Origin: Protopterus annectens
Lineage: Eukaryota > Chordata > Ceratodontiformes > Protopteridae
Direction: 5' to 3'
Assembly (NCBI RefSeq): GCF_019279795.1
Contig: NC_056740.1
Coordinates: 226,728,611 to 226,792,610, forward strand
Length of the DNA stretch: 64,000 nt
In this document: positions 43,900 through 56,175 of the stretch, piece by piece
How positions within the stretch are numbered: position 1 is the stretch's first letter
Layout of the letters: every line of letters starts with the position of its first letter
The notes under the pieces: generated by a model
What the model was told of the DNA's origin: nothing
Seen by the model: only the letters and a program-made list of their open reading frames with translations
The model's database searches: none
Translations under genes and position numbers: made by a program

Positions 43900-45060
43900 T
43901 TACTGGCTATTATGTACATTGCCTGGATGCCAGTAAAGAAGAAACTTGGAGACCTTGAATGAAAATCAACTAGAAAAAGTGAAGAGAAAACACTGACTAG
44001 GAAGAATTCCACAGCTAGTCAGCAAAAGCAGTTCAAGCTCCAGCTTTGGTACAAGAGATGGCTTCCAGTAATTTAGAGGAAAAAAAGTACATAAAACACA
44101 TTCAGAGCTGATTAAAATAAATGAAACACTGAAGGATTATATTAACCAAAATAAAAGGCTAGAAAAGAAATGGAAGAAGCTTTAAGCAACTAGTCAGATG
44201 AACTGATAAAATTGAAAAAGTTAGAGGTCAAAATAAAGAAGAGGCTGAGACTTCACAAGAAGAGTTTTTTTTTAATTTTAGAGTTAGATGACAGAGCACA
44301 CAGAGTAAACATGATATTTTCTATTGTACCAGAGAAACTGGAAGGAACAGACTGTATTAATTTTACAAAAGCACAAATAAGCAGCTGGACTGGTAATTCA
44401 TACATGGTTTGTTAATTGAAAGGCCACATTGAGTGTATTCTCCAAATCTGGCCATGAGAAAGCAGCCAAGAACTGTATTAGTAAAGATGAACTCATACTA
44501 GCAGAAAGAATTGATCCTGACAAAACTGTGGCAGAAGGGCTAAGTATTAAAAACTGGGGACAGTAGAGTGTTTTTGGAAAAATATTATTCACTGCACACT
44601 AGGAAGAAGAGAAGTCATTTATCCCAGAGATCATAGGTTCATAGGTGTTTACTAGGCTAACTACCACAAGGGCCTTTTTACGCCAAGCCATGCATTCCAC
44701 ATCTCTGACAGGTTTGGGAAACATCAAGATGCAGTTGTGAGATTCAAGCTACTGTATCCAGCAGTCTTCAGAATATTTTTCCTAAAGAATCAAATACATG
44801 TTTTGATACAGAAAAGGCTAAAGAAGAAATACAAAAGTTTGTCCAGCAAAAAGTGAGCCATCAAACAGAAGGGGACCCTGCTTCTCATTCTGATAATAAA
44901 GCTCATAGATGGACTTTGACAATGAAAACTTTTCCAATCTTCCAAGGAAAACTGCTTGAGAGACACAAAAAATTACAGAAGTTGACTACAAGAATCAGGA
45001 GAACCTTGGACTTGAACTAGAGTCTGGTGTTGTGAGATGGAGATGAACAGGAAGAAGACC
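43900..45060 (+). pseudogene. L1-like ORF1 remnant, interrupted by a CR1 end
   Basis: A helical, Lys/Glu-rich run (INETLKDYINQNKRLEKKW) is followed near 44280 by DDRAHRVNMIFSIVPEKLEG and CINFTKAQISSW, resembling the 'LEDRSRRNNL...G-x-PE' start of the L1-type ORF1 RNA-binding domain. The tail at 44810-44890 (GAAGAAATACAAAAGTTTGT) recurs at about 63900-63960 on the minus strand. Identification is moderate; no full domain survives. Confidence 0.45.
44626..44730 (-). mobile_element. CR1-like LINE 3' end
   Basis: TCATAGGTTCATAGGTGTTT and ACTAGGCTAACTACCACAAG match the CR1 3' terminus at 58130-58190, here inserted in the L1-like ORF1 remnant. Confidence 0.8.
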
Positions 45061-45169
45061 AGCAACACTGAAATTAGCGAATAAATATGAAATTATAAAC
45101 CATCAATCACATTTGTGAAGTATGGCTTTATAAGAAAAAGTGACTGAGAAAGACTGGATTTTTTTTTAG

Positions 45170-45548
45170 TTAGTTAAACTTGCTCTGTTAAAAATGCTAC
45201 ATCGAAAGAAATCCCAATCCCTCCACACCACACACTCCAGAGACCTCGACCTCATTACCACAATCAACAGAACATGCTAGAAGGACAGGTTCATAACCCA
45301 GAGACTGCCCATGCTATGGAATAGACTTTCCATACATGTCAAACAGAGCACCTCACTGGCTCTCTTCAAGAGAAATCTTGATGAGTGAATGGGAAATAGA
45401 AAATTTACCCAGGGGATCAATCCAGTGGCTCTACTCGACAGAGGCACTGGAAACTAAGATCGGGTGGCACGATGCCAGGGTAATCCTATGGGCTAGGCTT
45501 GTAAAGGCTCCAGGGCCATTAGTCTAGTACACACCTATGAACCTAAAG
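45170..45548 (+). mobile_element. CR1-like LINE 3' end
   Basis: Frame pieces SLHTTHSRDLDLI and TLPMLWNRLSIHVKQSTSL correspond to the C-terminus of the CR1 at 41750-43265, followed by GGGCCATTAGTCTAGTACAC and CTATGAACCT. Confidence 0.75.
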
Positions 45549-46734
45549 GTATATGCTCCACTTCATGTTAATGTACAGAAGGAACTAAAAAGAAAAAAAA
45601 TAACCATAAGCAAAACTATTTTTATTCTCAACAGCATTTGTATAAAACATCTCATGATATACAGTGCACATTATGTAGTAAGGCAGATTTACGCAGCATG
45701 TAGTCAGGGGGTTCTAAAATGAGGGGATGATGATGAGTCATTTCAGTAACTGTATGTGATAAAACTACTAAAGTAAACAAATACTTTTTTATTTTTAAGA
45801 AATGAATGCATTAAATGTGAAAAGATAAGAAAGGCTGGACAAAAGCATGTTTAAGTTACTATCCTGTAATCTTCTGCTTTTGGGGAGGGGATGGGGTGTA
45901 AAAGTGCATTAATTATAATATATGTAGCAGTGAGATGTTTTCTCTTCCTTCTGCATAGGTGAAATTCTGGACTGATGCCCTTAGCTTAATTTAAAAATAT
46001 TTTTTATGTAACCACGTGGATTTGAAAACCAAGAAAACACTGTGAATGCAATGAGAAGCTTTACTTTAGCACATAAATGTTCAGAGTGAGTTGAGAAATC
46101 TGTAGCGGAGGTCAGTTGTACAATCTGTTCTTATGTTTCCATGGAGACAAGCTGACTACATGTACAGGCAATAAATCTTGAGAGATCTGGGCATTGCTTG
46201 CTAATGGAAATGTAAAATTAAAATGTATAGGAGCAAGCAGCTCAGTAAAAAAGTAATGTTTGACATTAGTGGAAGTGAGTAAGAGCTAGCAGCTTTCTTG
46301 TTACCTAAATACTTCAGTGCAGAACAGTGTATAATTTAGTTTTATTTAAAAATAGCCAGTGCAATTTTTCTTCAGGCTAAAATGTAATGTTTTCTGAAAG
46401 CATACAAGCTGTGTTTCACATATGGTAGGGAAATAGAGATAAGAAAAAAACAGGAAGCAATTAGTGTAAGTAGGAGCATAAGCTGTAGCATGCTCTTTAG
46501 CATGGATAATCTTAATTTTAGGTTAGGAAAAGCCTGTGGGTGCAGGTGTTAATTTGGGACAATTGTTCCTATCAGGAGGGTTAAACTTCATTATTTAAAG
46601 ATTTACATAATTTTACGTATATAAGCTAATAAGTTATGGGTGCGTATGTGTTTTTTTTTTGGTTTGAGAGTTTTCATTAACACAAACGTCTTGAAAAATG
46701 TGATATAGGTTCAAAGGAAGATGACAAAAAACAA
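45549..46734. other. unassigned spacer
   Basis: No supportable gene. A plus-strand splice-acceptor-like TTTTCTCTTCCTTCTGCATAG ends near 45959 but is followed by a stop within 12 codons. An AATAAA occurs near 46170. Confidence 0.35.
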
Positions 46735-49700
46735 CTGTATAAAAGATCAACCTGCCGAAGATTACTGGGTGCATATAACACAAAAGATGGAAACAGACAT
46801 TTAAAAAAGCTGTCATGTATAATAGGTGGGAATAATAACTTTTATACGTAATGGCTATACTATTCATATTATTTTGGAATGCAAATTGCCTCACAGGTAT
46901 AGTCAAAAAGGTGAGAGTATTGAATTATATTAAGAAATGCAGAGTGGAAATAGTAATGCTACAGAAGACACATTTGGAAGAAATGAACATCTGATTTTGA
47001 TAAAGAAAAAATTTCAGGACAGATATTAAGCATGATATTAGGGACAAAGGAAAGAGGGAGCACTTATACTAATTGACAGAGGAGCTCCAATAGTGATACA
47101 AGAGGAAGAAAAAGATAATAATGGAAGAGTGGCACAGTGGTGCAGTGAGTGACACAATGGTGCAGTGGTTAGCATTCTCGCCTCACAGCAAGAGGTTCTC
47201 CAGTTCGATTCTTAGCTGGGGTGCCTTCTTTGCAGAGTATGCATGTCCTCCTTGTGTTCATGTGAGTTTCTTCAGGGTGTTCTGGTTTCCCTCCACATTC
47301 CAAAGCCATGTATCAGGAGCATTTACCCCCAGGCCTCCAATGAAAATAGGCTCTGTCCCAATCAGACTTTCCCAGAAAATAGATATTACCACAAATGTTA
47401 TTTATTTATCAAGTTGATACTGGCAAGGGAGGGGAATTGTGCTGGCATTAATTTATATTCCACTTAAAATGGCTATTTTGGAGCTTAATAACATTTTAGG
47501 AGTAATAATTAGTTTTCAGCAGGTGATAATACCTATAGGTGGGGACTGGAACTTGATTAGGAATAGTGAAGGTGTATCTGGGGAACCTACAGGGGAAAAT
47601 ATAACAAAAGAGGGTAGATTTCTGAAGACATTTATGAAAATAATTGGTTTGGAAGAAGGGAATACAGTAGTAGAAACTTGGAGAGATTTTACAATTTTTT
47701 TCCCAAGGCTCCCTAACTGGCTAGACTAGACAGAAATTATATTTCACAGGAAAATGTACATTTAATTGAAAGCTTTAACATACATCTAATAACTATTTCA
47801 GATCATGTGCCAATAAAGACTAAGAGAAAAAATGCACAGTAATGAAGTAAAATGAGACACTGGTGCTTCCCACCTACCCATTAAAAAGAAAGAATTTAAG
47901 AAATGGGTAATGGAAACTATTTGGGAGTTATTAGGGAAAATAGAAATTTCTTCAGAGGTTATAGCCAGTAAGTGGTATAAAATGAAAGTGAATTTTAAAA
48001 ACAATGTAGAAATAATGGTTAAGAAGAAGCAGATTTTATTTAGAGTGGCTGACAAAGGTTAAAGTGTTGCAGGATAAGGGGAATCTAACAGAGTAAGGAG
48101 ATACATAAATGCAGAGGGCTAAGCAAAAAATAAGGGAGCACCTGGATAATATGCATGATTTTAAAAAGACTGATGTTAAATAATTGTTTTTGATAACTCC
48201 AGAGCACAAAAGCTTTTAGTATAATGACATAGGCAACAGAAAGTAGAATGAGTGTTTGCCAAACCTAGGGAGCTTATAACAAGAAACATAACCAGAGATC
48301 CTGTAGACATATTAGAGATATTTTGAAAATGTTATGAACATTTTCATAAAGCTGAGATATATGGAACACAATAAAGTGCGCAAATAAAAATATTTATGGA
48401 AGACTTAAGTATGCCATGATTAGAAGTTGATGAGACTCGACAGTTAACAGTTAAGGCAGGAGAAGATAAGATAAAAATGGTGATGTATAACTAATATACA
48501 GGAAAGTCTTCAGGAATAGATGACATTCCTGTGGAAGTTTGGAAGCTGGGAGGGAAGAGGGTGATAAATATCTGGAAGGTTTTATTTAACAGTATTACAA
48601 AATGAGGGGAGGCATCAACATCCTGGAAGAAAGCTGTGGTGGCTGTAATACCTCAAGACAGTAAAGACCCACCAGACTCAGCTTCCCATATGTCCGTTTC
48701 AATTTTAAACCATGATTATAAAGTGTTTATATCTATAATAGCTAAAAAAATGGCAAAGTATTGTCAAAACTGATAAATATAGATCAATGCGATTTTGTGG
48801 ATGGAGGGCAAACATTTTACATTACTAAAATGATAATTCATATGGAAGTATTATGTAAGAAAATACCACTGTTGATGGTCTTGATGCAGAGAAACCATTC
48901 AACACAGTAAGCCTGGATTTTATGACTATGGTAGTGGAAGCATTTGCCTTTCCTGCTAAAATAATATGATTAATTAGGAGCATGTTTGAGGGACTGGAGG
49001 CAAGAATTTAAGTGTGAAGGTTCCTCTCTGATAAGGTGTGTCTGAACAAAGGAAACAGGCAGGGGTATCCTCTTTCCCCTTTGTTATTTGTTTTATATTT
49101 AGAGCCACTGGCAAAGAAAATAAGAGCCTCAAAAATTAAAGGATATAATTGGTATGGTAATCAAGGAAAAATGGTTTTATTTACAGATGATACTTTTTTG
49201 TACCTGATTATAAAACAAAAAGGGTATCACTGTGTTGTGGAACATTTTTAGACAGTTTCAAGTCTTTTGGGGATAGAAAATTAATGAAGATACAAAATGG
49301 CTATAGCTGTAAATTATGTACCTACGCAAGAATTGGTTCAGCAATACCCCTATTTATGGGGACACAAAAAATGAAGCACTTAGGAGTATGGAATAAAAAG
49401 GCCTCTGTCATGACAGCTAAGGATATATGGGAAGAGACTAAAGAAAAGATACAAAATCAAAAACTGAGAAACTGGAGGCTCTTGTTTATGGAACTGGATG
49501 GTAAGATACAAGCAGTGTAAATGTTTTTAGTCCCTTTAGTTTTATATACAGGCCAGACATATTTTTTATCAACCAGAGAAGAAATTGTGGAGAATAATTA
49601 ATAAACAGTTGAAGGAATTTATCTGGGAAGGAAATATAGCAAGAGCCAAGTGGGATACATTGAGCCTTCCAGACAAGATGGCTTAGGAGTACATGACATA

Positions 49701-50100
49701 AAGGGATATTTTAGAGATGCACAGTTAAGGATCATATAGCAGAAAGCAGAAAGCTATAATTCAAAGTGGAGCAGTACTAAGATCAGAAGAAATAAAAATA
49801 AAATTAGTAAATAAGCAAACACATACATACCTAAATGGATGTTGTTATAAGAATAGATGCCAGACATGTTAGCACCAAGAAAGAAAAGGAAGAACGACAA
49901 TGAATCACTATTTCTCCTTAATTTAAAATTTTGGTTTAATAGACCTCCTTCAGACAACAGGGCTAACATTGCACAGACTATTTGATCTGGAGGACATAGG
50001 TGTCTAGTTTTAGTCTCTAAAGTTTGTGTCAAGAGCACACAGAAGGACCACATCTGTCTTCACCAATTTTGCACTGAAATACAATGGACAACAGGCCTCA
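46735..50100 (+). mobile_element. L1/Tx1-like LINE, second copy
   Basis: 5' UTR-like start shared with the minus-strand copy near 58060 (ATAACACAAAAGATGGAAAC versus GCAACACAAAAGCTGGAAGT). Endonuclease: GIVKKVRVLNYIKKC, IVMLQKTHLEE, GGDWNLIRNSEG. RT: RQGYPLSPLLFVLYLEPLA (49060-49115) and LFTDDTFLYL (49177-49206), then DGLGVHDIKGYF and ESYNSKW (about 49680-49765). A SINE splits the endonuclease at 47115-47400. Many frameshifts; right end uncertain. Confidence 0.8.
47115..47400 (+). mobile_element. tRNA-derived SINE with L2-like tail, nested in the L1-like endonuclease
   Basis: The head is partly duplicated (GGCACAGTGGTGCAGTGAG then GACACAATGGTGCAGTGGTT), body TTCTCGCCTCACAGCAAGAG and GCATGTCCTCC, tail CCCCCAGGCCTCCAATGAAA and AATCAGACTTTCCCAGAAAA. 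No clean target duplication; a few bases of the LINE appear deleted. Confidence 0.85.
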
Positions 50101-50389
50101 AAATATTAGCTGCCCATAAGACTGATAGGTGAACCCAGAGGGAACCTGATGCTAATAAGCTGAGAACTCAGTACTGGCTGAGATACAGTTCTAAATTAGA
50201 TTGTATATAATTCTGTCTAGGATGCAGAACTTTACATGTGTTAAACAGTAAAATAAGCAGATCTGCATCCACATCAGCACATGTTGTTGAAAATAGCACT
50301 ATTAAATTAATATAGCCAGCCTTTAGAGGGTATAATTTATTCAGCTGCTTATACTTCAGCTACTTAAGTACAAAGTGCAGTTGTATAAG
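50101..50389. other. unassigned junction between LINE copy and DIRS element
   Basis: No supportable feature; possibly the LINE's 3' UTR. Confidence 0.3.
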
Positions 50390-50829
50390 TAAACTTACCA
50401 TAACAATAGATATTCTAATGGGTCACTTTTGCAATATACTAAGCTATTTGGATTTTACTCACTGAACTGACCAGCTTCTCAGAGCTTTGGACACCTTCCA
50501 GGCACTCCAACTGCCAGAGTACTTCAGGCACTCTATAAAGGTAGTTGGAGGACCAAAGTAGTTCATAACATATTTTGCTTAGGAAGGAGGCAAGTGCCAT
50601 GTATACTTGTACTAGGAAACAAAGTGAAACATAACTATATACAAAAGGGTGCAAACAAACTTAACATGGCCACTTCAACAACCAACAAGAGTAAGAGAAA
50701 AAATAGGGGGCTGCAGGGAAGGAAGGATGGCTATTGCAATGGTTATTCATTAAAACATCTACTGTTATGCTAGGTTTACTTACTCAGCTGTACTGCATTC
50801 ATAAATGGATCACAGTTGCAGTAGCATAA

Positions 50830-51110
50830 ACTATTTCTGTAGATTCCCATAGATTAGTCAGGTGTAACCAACAAAGGGGGAAGCCAATAACTAAGAATCC
50901 AGGAGCCCCTGGAAAATTGTCACAGCAAAGCTGGTTCTTGACTTGAAAAATAAATCCAATTTGTAGTGCTTTGTAAAAGTGTTTCTGTAGGACCATGTTG
51001 CTGCTTCTAGAATACTTCTAGAATCCACTCCTTCCAAAAAGCCACCAAAGAAGCCAATGCCCTTGGAGACTGAGCTGTAACCTTCCCTGGAAGTGGCTTA
51101 TTATGATAAA
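50830..51110 (-). pseudogene. DIRS tyrosine recombinase C-terminal remnant
   Basis: Segments SPRALASL, EAATW and NTFTKHYKLDLFF align with HSTRSVSTST, AAATW and HTFVTHYKLDLV of the complete element; the candidate Tyr is kept while the His box is worn. Confidence 0.68.
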
Positions 51111-51807
51111 TGCAACAAAAAGTAATAGCATGGAACAACCATCTAGACATACTTTATTCATAAGTTATCCTTTCCTCTTAACTTCAAAGGAGACAACAGT
51201 TGGTCAGCTTTCATGAAAGGTTGAGTTTTGTCCATGTAGCATCTGAGCACTGCTTGTGTACATAAAGAAAGTGAAAAATTCTTTCATCCCTTCTCTCTTG
51301 TTATTTCTTTTTTTTTTTCCTTTGGATTATGAAAGGAGACTGAGAGATTAATAGTTGGACATAGTAAATTCTGTTATAACTTTATGCATAAAGGTAATAT
51401 TTTTTTCTCAAAGAAACCATGCCTCTCTGAAAAATGAGGAAGGGCTGATTCACAATTAGTGATTTTAAGTCAGATACTAATTTGGTAAATTTCACATCAA
51501 TAACTAAAACAGCCTTCTGTGGTTTTCAAGCACAAAACTGAGCTCCAAAGGAGAAGTCACCTGTTTTCTAAGTGAGCGAGTTTGTAAGACCCCCCCCCCC
51601 CTTCAAAAACTGTTTAACTTCAGCATTATTTGAAAGAGGAGGATCTAAGGGCAGACAAGCCGAAATGGCTGACAAATGTACCTAGACAGAACAGTATGAC
51701 AAACCATTGGACAGGAATTTATAAAAATAATCAAGAACCAGTGGCAACCAGGCCTAAAAAGAGTCCAGGTTCTTTGAGTGACATCAAATAAAACAAGTTT
51801 TCCACTT

Positions 51808-51871
<64 letters not shown>
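51808..51871. repeat. (CA)n(TA)n compound microsatellite
   Basis: About ten CA units followed by about 22 TA units, inside the decayed DIRS element. Confidence 0.95.
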
Positions 51872-51874
<3 letters not shown>

Positions 51875-52343
51875 TTTCTAGTTGCAGTCTTTTTCACTGC
51901 TTATTGCAACTGCTACATGTCTCAAAAAAAAAAAAAACAATAAATAAATAAACAGGCTTAAAAGGTATCAGAATTCTATCACCTAGGCCATTAGTTGAAG
52001 AGTTTCCAGACTGGGTTGTATCAAACTGCCCTGTCTTGTGTGAGTAAATCCAATTTTGTGGGGTAGCTTGTGGTAATTGCCCCTGGCCAAACTGAAAAGA
52101 TGGGAAAACCATTGTTATCTTGGCCAGAAGGGAGTTACCACCACAATTCTGAACAGTCCTCCTAAATATTTAGAAGAACCCTGATAGTTAGTGGAAAGGG
52201 TAGAAAAACATACATGAGCATTTCTGTCCAAAAGCATCTGTCTTCCAGGCCTGATTGCAAAGAATCATGAAACAGATTTTTTTTTACTTATCTCTTCTGA
52301 GAGAAAACAAATAGATCTACATGAGGTGTTCTCCACAGCAATA

Positions 52344-52580
52344 TCAGTTCCTGGAATATCTCAGAATAATGTTTCTATGCATAAGGGTGCTGAGACTGTC
52401 TACAGTATGGTTTTGCTCTGATACAATGCAAGAAACCAGAAGAATCAGACTGAGCTGAATTGCTACCTCCCAGGTTATCATTGCCAGTCTCACAAAGTGT
52501 GGGTTCAGGTACTTCCCTATTTGTTTACATACCATATCGCTGCGGTGTTGTCTATAAACATTTGCAAACAACCCCACAGT
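52344..52580 (-). pseudogene. DIRS RNase H remnant
   Basis: In a frame one off from the longest open one, FIDNTAAIWYVNK aligns with IHSDNMSVVWYLDK of the complete DIRS RNase H. Several stops follow. Confidence 0.65.
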
Positions 52581-53108
52581 GATATGTAGATGTGGTGTTG
52601 TCCATACACACTTGCAGAGGTCCAGGGGACCACAGATGATTCAAGGCCTTCAAAGCTTTAATGGCATTCAACATTTCTCTAACATTCTTGCACTTCTTGT
52701 CTGTCAACTGGTTCCCACAGAGCTTGCACTTTTACCACCTTTGAAAACACCCCCCACACCAGGTCTGAAGCACTTGTGGTGAATATGGGGGGGCGGGGAG
52801 TGAAGGGGAGAAAGGAATATCTGAACTGCAAGCTATCTGGTCTACCATTATCCAGTCTCACTTCTTACAAATCCCAGAACTGGAATCAGAAAAGTAAAAG
52901 TGTGTGGATGCTGAGCCCAGGCTTACCTGAGGTACCAGTATACTTTCCCTGTGTGTAGGCTTTGCCAACATGATTGTTGTCAAAGCCATGTACCCATGAT
53001 CCTGAGAAACTCCACTGCAGATGTTTTGCTTCAGCTGGAGAAAGTTAAAAAAAAACTGCTGAAACACATCTGCTTTGTTTATGAGAAAGAAGGCCTTTAT
53101 GAAAATCG

Positions 53109-53440
53109 TCAAGCAAACATCACAGGAAAATCATTCAGTGAGACATGGACAAACAAAGGTTTCTGCAAATTGACTTGGAAACTCAGACTAAGTAGAAATT
53201 CCTTAAAAGTTGCTAAAGACTCTTGACAGTTGGTAAAAGAGTCTGCAAATTTAAGACAATTGTCCAAATATGTAAATATATGAATGCCCTGGACTCTTCG
53301 ATATGCAATGACTAGAGCTAGGTGTTTTGTGATTAACTTTGGTGCAGTAGACAATCAAAATGGTAAAACAGAGAATTAATAATGTGAGCCAAAGAAATAA
53401 CTGAAATAGTTGGCAATAGTAAGTGACAATAAGCAATCTT
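53109..53440 (-). pseudogene. DIRS reverse transcriptase remnant
   Basis: LSTAPKLITKHLALVIAYRR and QGIHIFTYLDNCLKFADSF correspond to LTTAPRMFIKCMAVVMTHLR and QGFQVFLYLDDWLLSATTR of the complete element. The catalytic YLDD has become YLDN, so the second Asp is lost. Confidence 0.78.
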
Positions 53441-53447
53441 TAGGTCT

Positions 53448-53654
53448 ACTTTTTTTTAACCACACCTTTATTGAATTTTCACTTGTGACATAGGCAATTT
53501 GTGTATGCATGTGTTTATTTATTAATTTATTTAACATTTATAGAATTTTACATTTATACAAAAATAATCAAACTGTATTAACAAATTAACATTAACAAAC
53601 ATTATACTTCACATAATTGCTATATATCATATAACCTAAGCAACATTACATATT
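53448..53654 (-). mobile_element. L1/Tx1-like LINE 3' UTR fragment
   Basis: The minus strand ends in CAATAAAGGTGTGG then a T-free A run, like the 3' ends of the L1/Tx1-like copies (TTAATAAAGGTGT at 35812, TAATAAAGGTGTATC at 54030). It abuts the decayed DIRS element on the left. Confidence 0.6.
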
Positions 53655-54000
53655 TTTCTTCTTCTTCTTTTGGCTGCTCCCGTTAGGGGTCGCCACAGCA
53701 AATCAACTGTTTCCATTTCTTCCTGTCCTCTGCATCTTGCTCTGTCACACCAGCCACCTGCATGTCCTCTCTCACCACATCCATAAACCTTATCTTAGGC
53801 CTTCCTCTTTTCCTGTTACCTCGCAGCTTTATCCTTAGCATCTTTTTCCCAATATACTCTGCATCCCTCCTCAGCACGTCCAAACCAACGTAATCTTGCC
53901 TCTCTGGCTTTGTCTCCAAACCTTCCAACCTGGGCTGACCCTCTAATATGCTTATTCCTAATCCTGTCCATCCTCGTCACACCCAGTAAATTATTCAATT
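53655..54000 (-). mobile_element. RTE-like LINE, 5'-truncated, with (GAA)n tail
   Basis: C-terminal ORF text GVTRMDRIRNKHIRG, ARLRWFGRAEE, KRGRPKIRFMDVVREDM and KKWKQLICCGDP then stop (53683-53685), a short CGGGAGCAGCCAAAAGAA end and GAA repeats. A different RTE-like family from the one at 2122-5220. Its final codons (TGCTGTGGCGACCCCTAA) are also the start of the tail of the SINEs at 17571, 24051, 24898 and 25937. Confidence 0.85.
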
Positions 54001-55396
54001 CCTGCCCCCTTTTTTAAACAAGATACACCTTTATTAAGCCATCACTAACAACATAAGCAATTATACATTTATATAAATGAAAACAAACCACACTGACACA
54101 ATCCTAGTAGGAAGCATTTTACTTCACAAACCATACTGACACACTCCCAGTTACAAACATTATGCATCACTTATAATCTACCCAATCATTTTCAGTCAAA
54201 CATTACAGAGTTCATTTAAGTCTTGCCTTCTTTTAAACCTCATTGCTCCCCTGTACGTATTGTTCTCACAATTCCCATTTTTTCCTATGTAGTTTGCTCC
54301 TACCCATTTCTATAGATCTCAGTTACAGTTGTTTTATCTCTGTTACCATATTTACTACTTTAATATAGTTGGTTTAGATTTTGATTTCCATTTTCCAGTC
54401 ATTGCCTTTTTTGGCAACCACCACAATTGGACACAGCAAGGCCTTACCATGTGTAGGAAATTCCGATTCTGTATCATAGCTCAGAAAAATCATCTCCCCC
54501 GTCACAACAATCAGCCCACCCAGCATCTCCGACAGTGCATCCCACAGGGAATCCTTGAAGTCATCCAACCCACCGCACTCCCAGAAAATATATTTCCAAG
54601 TACCACTTTTTTCGCTGTCACAACTCCAACATTTGTTGTCTACATGAGGAAAAACTCTCTGGAGTCTACTTGGGGTAAAAAAATATTTATGTAAACATTT
54701 CTAAGCAAAAATCCTAAATCTTCTAGATTTTGTTGCATATTTGGGAAACATACATATATCCTTCCATTGCTTCTTTGTGAATTGCTTATCCAATCTCTCC
54801 TCCCAATCCTTTCTAACCTCCTCTGATTGATTCTTACAGTTATCATACAATATTTTATATGCTCTAGTATTTATTCATTTTTAATGGCAGCTTCAGTTCT
54901 AGATTCTACTAAAAACTCTACCAGTGCTGGTCTTTTGTTTAGGACCCCCTATTTCTTTCTCTTTGTCTATACTCTGATATCAATCCTTGACAGAGAAGGA
55001 AATCCCTAACTTGCAGATCAAATAAATTCTTGGCTTCTTCCCATTCTATTACCTTCCCCCTCCAGTTATTTGCTCCTAGTACATTGGTTCATTTGCCAAT
55101 TTTCTCCAATAAATTCCAGCCCCCTCTTGCCTATTGTCTATATCCCTAATTGCAATCATCCTTATCAGCAGAATCTCCTTTCTCCATTCCCGTGTTGGCT
55201 TAGTTCTTAGAATACTTTCTGCTTCTTTATGGATACAATATTCTGTATGATTATTGTTATGCTCCTTAAAGAACTGCATCCAAAATCACAATCTGTCCTT
55301 GTTTCTTGAGCTTCCCCCTCATTTCAACATCATCCCTTTCCACTTTAAATTATAGTTTTCTGCTTGTGCTATACATAGGAGCATTAACTGTGTAGC

Positions 55397-56175
55397 TCAG
55401 AAATACCCCTTCAAATTGGGTAATCCCAATCTGCCCTGTTCTACTTGAAGAATCAGCTTACCCCACTTGACTCTTGCCACCCCCCCCCCCCAGATAAAAT
55501 CCTTTAACTCTCTATTAATTGCTATCCACAACATCTCTGGTTGATACAAATATGCCTGATCTGTGTATAAGACTAAAGGGACTAAAAACATTTTGACTGC
55601 TTGTATCTTACTATCCATATCCATATAACAAAGCTTCCATTTGCTCATATTTTGTATCATCTTTTGTTTAGTCTCTTCCCACATATCCTTAGCTGCTACA
55701 CCAGAATAATTTTTAATCCATACTCTTAAATACTTTATTTTATCATGCCCCATAAATACGGATATCGCTGAACCAATTTGTGGGTGGGTACATAACCTAC
55801 CACTATTGCCTTTGTTTTAGCTTCATTAGTTTTGTATACTGAAAAGATTCGAAACTGTCTCAAAATGTTCCACAACACTTTAATGTCTCTTTCTGGTTTT
55901 GTCAGGTATAAAATAATATCACCTGCAAATACAGCCAGCTTTTCATGACTACCATACCAATTATATCCTTGAATTTCTGAGTCCCTTATTTTCTTAGCCA
56001 GTGGTTCTAAATATAATCCAAATAACAAAGGGGAAAGAGGACACCCCTGCCTGGTTCCTCTGCTGAAGCAGAAATTATAAGAGAGGAACCCACCCACTTT
56101 AATTTTCACCAACAATCCCTCATATATATTCCTAATCAACCTTATCATTTTTTTCAGGAAATGCAAATCCTTCAA
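55397..56175 (-). pseudogene. L1/Tx1-like RT palm, thumb and C-terminal region
   Basis: MIRLIRNIYEGLLVKIKVGG, GTRQGCPLSPLLFGLYLEP, then FAGDIILYLTKPERDI where the FADD of the copy at 33600-35830 has become FAGD. After a frameshift: KYLRVWIKNYSGVAAKDMW, ETKQKMIQNMSKWKL and IQAVKMFLVPLVLY, with a C11 run (about 55483-55493) in the GGG codons of FIWGGG. Confidence 0.8.

Larger units (their letters stand above)
50390..53445 (-). mobile_element. second DIRS-type element, strongly decayed
   Basis: The left end AAACTTACCATAACAATAGA resembles the outer end of the complete DIRS (TACTCACCGTAACGTTCGA). A possible internal complementary region lies at about 50730-50800. Reading the minus strand: RT LSTAPKLITKHLAL and HIFTYLDNCLKF (53109-53400), RNase H FIDNTAAIWYVNK (about 52500-52560) and recombinase EAATW with NTFTKHYKLDLFF (about 50940-51000) align in the same order with the complete copy. 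The right part with gag and its terminal repeat is missing. Roughly half the length of an intact element. Confidence 0.78.

Noticed and set aside
45935-45995. Plus-strand acceptor TTCTCTTCCTTCTGCATAG followed by a short open stretch
   Set aside because: Only about eleven codons to a stop and no donor; orientation is opposite to the exon at 10556-10672. Splice-like strings of this quality are expected by chance.
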